Source: Ashinkailepas kermadecensis (lineage: Eukaryota; Arthropoda; Thecostraca; Neolepadidae). From it: a stretch of DNA of 64,000 nt. Below are positions 61,640-64,000 of this stretch, piece after piece. How positions within the stretch are numbered: position 1 is the first letter of the stretch; every line of letters begins with the position of its first letter. The stretch spans positions 158,501-222,500 of the forward strand of contig JAOTOM010004301.1 of NCBI GenBank assembly GCA_034440615.1. The letters run 5' to 3'. The position numbers and the translations under genes are program-made. Under the pieces are notes generated by a model, which saw only the letters and a list, made by a program, of their open reading frames with translations, was not told the DNA's origin and ran no database searches.

Positions 61640-62135
61640 TGTGTAGATAGGCTGTGGGAACATGGTGTGTAGATCAGCTGTGCTGTGGGTGTGGACTGGC
61701 TTCAGTATAGTGTGAAGGTGTAGTAGCATGGTGTGTAGATTAGCTGTGCTGTGGGCGTAGACTGGCTTCAGTATAGTGTGAAGGTGTAGTAGCATGGTGT
61801 GTAGATCAGCTGTGCTGTGGGTGTAGACTGGCTTCAGTATAGTGTAAAGGTGTAGTAGCATGGTGTGTAGATTAGCTGTGCTGTGGGCGTAGACTGGCTT
61901 CAGTATAGTGTGAAGGTGTAGTAGCATGGTGTGTAGATCAGCTGTGCTGTGGGTGTGGACTGGCTTCAGTATAGTGTGAAGGTGTAGTAGCATGGTGTGT
62001 AGATTAGCTGTGCTGTGGGCGTAGACTGGCTTCAGTATAGTGTGAAGGTGTAGTAGCATGGTGTGTAGATCAGCTGTGCTGTCGGTGTGGACTGGCTTCA
62101 GTATAGTGTGAAGGTGTAGTAGCATGGTGTGTAGA
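61640..62135. repeat. 66-bp satellite with 132-bp dimers
   Basis: Units AGATCAGCTGTGCTGTGGGT - GTGGACTGGCTTCAGTATAG - TGTGAAGGTGTAGTAGCATG - GTGTGT. AGATTAGC...GGGCGTAG and AGATCAGC...GGGTGTGG forms alternate. The 164-codon minus frame is an artefact. Confidence 0.95.
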
Positions 62136-63006
62136 CAGGATTTGGTATGGTGCGTGGTTTCGTTACGTTATGGTGTACGGACATATGATATGGTTGTAGA
62201 TGGGCAGTAGTGTGAGTTGTGTGAAGCTATTGCGTTCAAAATGGCTGTAGTACGGCCTCAAAGGATCCATAGGTCGAGTAACGCGGATGGGCTCTGACGT
62301 GGTATGCAGATGGGCTATGCTGTGGCGTGTGGAAGTGTTTTGGCATGCTTCGTAGATGGCCATATTATGATGTGTGGACAAGTTGTAGTGGGGCCTACAG
62401 ACGAGCCACATCATCTACAGCAGGTCCAAGAAGCTCCAATATCCCGCCTGCCCGCTATGCTCGGTTATAAGCGTAATGCCAATGGATTTGGCGAGCCGGC
62501 GTCTCCATCGAGGTCGTATGGCTGTTATTCAGATTTTATGCCAGGAGCCCTCTGACATCTGACAGAAGTCGTAAAGACTTTAAATATCGCGATACAGGGT
62601 GCTCCGGGAACGTTTTATCTGATAATAAAGGCGCACCGTCTCTGGAAGTCGGCCAGCCGCCGCCTGACGCGGAGCAGTCACAGCAGGGGGCGATCGTCCG
62701 AAAGGCGACAACGGAGTCGTGCTCAAACAGCTGTAACGACGTTAAAAGCGCCCGTCACCGTCACCGTCGACGTTAATGACAACGCGCCAAACTGCTAATG
62801 ATGGCGTGCAGTGCGAACGTTCCAGCATTCATGGGCCGTGCAAGTGATCATAGAGGGAACACGGACAAGCACTTGTCTACTGAGAGTCACCGATTAGTCA
62901 AATGGCCTGGCCTTCCCCATGAGTGGTGATGACCTGCTAGAAACTTGAATATGTTCGCCTCAGAAGCCACTTGTAGCCAGACACCAGCCAGGAGAACCAG
63001 CTGGTG
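62136..63006. other. No confident feature; CpG-rich centre
   Basis: GC/CpG-denser around 62640-62800; no supported frame. Confidence 0.4.
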
Positions 63007-63014
63007 CAGCAGGT

Positions 63015-63373
63015 CATGGGAGGATCCAGGGATTTTCATGGGGAGGGACTTGTTTAGAGGGACGCCATTTCATCCGAGGATGCCACTGCGGAAGTCCCTG
63101 GAGAGGTGCGTTCGGCTTAAAATCCTTCGAGCGGGGGAGGGTTGCACTCGAGCGTACTGGAAGATCGCATTGGCTGAAAAATCATTTTATGTGGGGCAGG
63201 TTCACCTTAGCCTCCGCCCCAAGAGAGGCATCCTTTTTTGGTCACAGGGGCGCCATATTTCTATCGGTGAGGTGCACCTTTTCCTCCGGTCACAGAGAGA
63301 CGTACTTTTCGGTCAGAGGGGCGCCACATTTCCACGGGGGCATATGCCCTCGTGCCCCCTGTATCCGCCCCTG
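63015..63373. mobile_element. 359-bp hAT-like non-autonomous element
   Basis: Left end CATGGGAGGATCCAGGG and right end (reverse strand) CAGGGGCGGATACAGGG match at 14 of 17 positions. Flanks CAGCAGGT (63007-63014) and AAACAGGT (63374-63381) agree at 6 of 8, a decayed 8-bp target duplication. The interior is shared with fragments at 7.2-7.6 kb and 37.4 kb. Frames inside are not a transposase. Confidence 0.65.
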
Positions 63374-63484
63374 AAACAGGTAATTCACAGTTATGAACAC
63401 TCAGTCGCGTGAGGCCAGGAAAAGGAACATACGAATTGCGGTTTCAGACTAGCTGAGGAGGTTTATTGATCGTCATCGTTAGCC

Positions 63485-63843
63485 GAAGGCATTAAATCGG
63501 GGCCGTTACCCGCAGTGGGTATTGTGGAGCGGTCACCGTGCCCGTCTCCGCTATCGCTGACCACGCCAACAGTCCCCATTAAATCGGGACCGTTACCCGC
63601 AGTGGGTATTGTAGAGCGGTCACCGTGCCCAGTCTCCGCTATCGCTGACCACGCCAACAGTCCCCATTAAATCGGGACCGTTACCCGCAGTGGGTATTGT
63701 GGAGCGGTCACCGTGCCCCGTCTCCGCTGTCGCTGACCACGCCAACAGTCCCCATTAAATCGGGACCGTTACCCGCAGTGGGTATTGTAGAGCGGTCACC
63801 GTGTCCCATCTGCACTGTCGCTGACCACACCAACAGTCCCCAT
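63485..63843. repeat. 88-bp tandem repeat
   Basis: Four units with ATTAAATCGGGACCGTTACC and GTGGGTATTGTGGAGCGGTC, spaced 87-88 bp. The remaining 157 bp to the window end show nothing. Confidence 0.93.
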
Positions 63844-64000
63844 TCCCATGATTGCATGCTTCGGCACACATTGATATGAATGTCGTGTGCATCATATGGT
63901 GATGCATGCATGCATGTAGAAAGCGCTCGGCTTAACCTCTTCTTGTGGTTATCCAATGACGTACGGACTAACACTGGGTTGGGTGAGGCTGACGAAGAAG

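Noticed and set aside
61631..62125. 164-codon minus frame
   Set aside because: 66-bp satellite artefact.

Overview
This window looks like metazoan nuclear DNA, most likely from an invertebrate. The evidence is spliced exons with GT/AG borders, tRNA-derived SINE copies, a 5'-truncated CR1/L2/Jockey-type LINE, hAT-like MITEs with 8-bp target duplications, CpG-rich patches, very long (TA)n, (CT)n and (GA)n runs, and more than twenty unrelated minisatellite arrays. There is no operon structure, rRNA or intact tRNA gene. A marine invertebrate such as a crustacean would fit, but the sequence does not fix the taxon.

Most long open frames here are satellite artefacts: many arrays have periods divisible by three (18/36, 21, 24, 45, 60, 66, 72, 75 bp), or periods with no stop in any frame (28 bp). 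I find two credible protein-coding loci, both on the minus strand. Gene A spans 31438 to 25357. It has three exons (31438-31264, 29335-28899, 25500-25357), each bordered by GT/AG signals, with matching phases (1, then 0) that sum to exactly 252 codons including the stop. Its start lies at a CpG-rich patch. The 251-residue product is unfamiliar. It is helical, carries a BH3-like motif near residues 190-199 and ends in a hydrophobic helix. Gene B is seen only as its last exon (55319-55077), which ends in a stop codon followed by an AATAAA about 130 bp further on. Weaker coding-like frames lie at 3960-4181, 9219-9437, 11350-11900, 24017-24376, 24690-25177, 37543-37740, 54167-54472, 59098-59635 and 60116-60340.

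Layout. 0-3 kb: hAT ends, CA-rich and 21-bp repeats, LINE remnant. 3-6 kb: heptad-coding repeat, 24-bp array. 7-8.3 kb: TE fragment and compound microsatellite. 11-12.4 kb: candidate exons and CpG patch. 12.5-17 kb: a block of 44-, 28-, 55-, 45- and second 28-bp arrays and microsatellites. 17-24 kb: mostly unique sequence with MITE, SINE and two strong G-quadruplex motifs. 24.7-32 kb: gene A, with a SINE and an 18/36-bp array in its second intron. 32-41 kb: SINE relic, MITE, a long inverted repeat and 45- and 26-bp arrays. 41-45 kb: 72- and 75-bp arrays. 48-53 kb: (CT)n, (TA)n and a 2-kb 60-bp satellite with two CACGTG boxes per unit. 54.9-57 kb: gene B exon and a 24-bp array. 61-64 kb: 68-, 66- and 88-bp arrays and a MITE.

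The most interesting items are gene A, the E-box satellite, the recurring dimeric (period-doubled) organisation of unrelated satellites, a SINE family defined by two copies in the window, and a 186-bp MITE with a perfect 8-bp target duplication. All coordinates were read by eye; no alignment or database search was run.
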